Of a stretch of 24,364 nucleotides of DNA, positions 24,239 to 24,364 are shown in pieces (the stretch's first letter is position 1; every line of letters starts with the position of its first letter). Source of the DNA: Ruminococcaceae bacterium UBA3753 (GTDB taxonomy: Bacteria; Bacillota; Clostridia; Oscillospirales; Acutalibacteraceae); contig DFGJ01000030.1 of the NCBI GenBank assembly GCA_002372375.1, positions 1 through 24,364 on the forward strand, read 5' to 3'. The notes under the pieces were generated by a model, which worked only from the letters and a program-made list of their open reading frames with translations, did not search any database and was not told the origin of the DNA. Position numbers and translations under genes: made by a program.

Positions 24239-24320
24239 TTGACAATTTTTTTTACTAGATGTTACAATATGATCACGCTCGTGGTTGCGAGTTCGTACCT
24301 TGAAAATTAAACACCTTTTT
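24239..24320 (+). promoter_or_regulatory. Strong promoter and leader resembling an rRNA operon
   Basis: -35 TTGACA (24239-24244), 18-base spacer, -10 TACAAT (24263-24268). The leader at about 24298-24312 contains CCTTGAAAATTAAAC, which resembles the conserved TTGAAAACTGAA-type box ahead of Firmicutes 16S rRNA genes. No rRNA sequence lies within the window. Confidence 0.55.
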
Positions 24321-24364
24321 CTTGTTACCTTTTCTTTATTTTACTTCTTTTTTCTTTTTGAGAG

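Overview
The window looks like a low-GC Firmicutes (class Clostridia) chromosome under reductive decay. The core genes are clostridial in type: greA, lysS with a C-terminal tRNA-binding domain, acpP, ftsY, the frr-uppS-cdsA-dxr-rseP block, rubrerythrin, queT, a TrkH/KtrB potassium channel subunit and the spore protein gene spoVAC. One exported protein carries ChW repeats, which are typical of Clostridia. Coding density is only about 70 percent. Long AT-rich gaps hold repeats and gene fragments. Several exported proteins that I cannot assign sit among the housekeeping genes. Together this suggests a host-associated, perhaps intracellular, member of the Oscillospirales/Ruminococcaceae side of the Clostridia. 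That placement is inference from gene content, not a computed phylogeny.

Layout. 1-660: a segment of about 50 percent GC that holds the start of a GNAT-like gene and the 3' end of lysS; the rest of the window is roughly 30-40 percent GC. 660-2840: greA-lysS operon on the minus strand with a clear promoter. 3456-3937: a methylglyoxal synthase homologue that has lost key active-site residues. 4218-5040: a non-coding tandem array of six ~135-bp units in an alternating B-A-B-A-B-A order. 5278-5588: acpP. 6067-7906: two 220-bp direct repeats flanking a gene for an exported protein with 41-residue repeats. 7916-9111: ftsY, with a diverged second copy of its 3' end directly downstream. 9238-11024: an exported 480-residue protein under a near-consensus promoter. 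11417-11543: tRNA-Leu(CAA). 11690-13141: an exported protein with ChW repeats and a predicted kinase-like domain. 13280-16511: queT, a micro-ORF, trkH with a probable ATT start, and a membrane-anchored protein. 16749-17357: rubrerythrin and terminator. 17436-17864: a small exported protein whose only sensible start is GTA. 17861-22461: rseP, dxr, cdsA, uppS and frr, transcribed leftwards from a promoter overlapped by a 12-bp palindrome. 22652-23827: spoVAC and a GrpB-family gene. 24239-24364: a strong promoter and a leader resembling that of an rRNA operon, whose genes would lie beyond the window.

How the genes work together: the right half supplies translation recycling (frr), undecaprenyl carrier (uppS), CDP-diacylglycerol (cdsA), isoprenoid precursor (dxr) and site-2 proteolysis (rseP). 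The left half supplies lysyl-tRNA, transcript rescue, fatty-acid carrier and membrane targeting. The distinctive layer is the set of unassigned exported proteins (about 314, 480, 449 and 107 residues), each with its own promoter. The most interesting is the predicted secreted kinase, a candidate host-directed effector. The other leading observations are the alternating non-coding repeat array, the degenerate methylglyoxal synthase, the diverged ftsY tail duplication, and the composition break inside lysS, which could be transfer or an assembly chimera.
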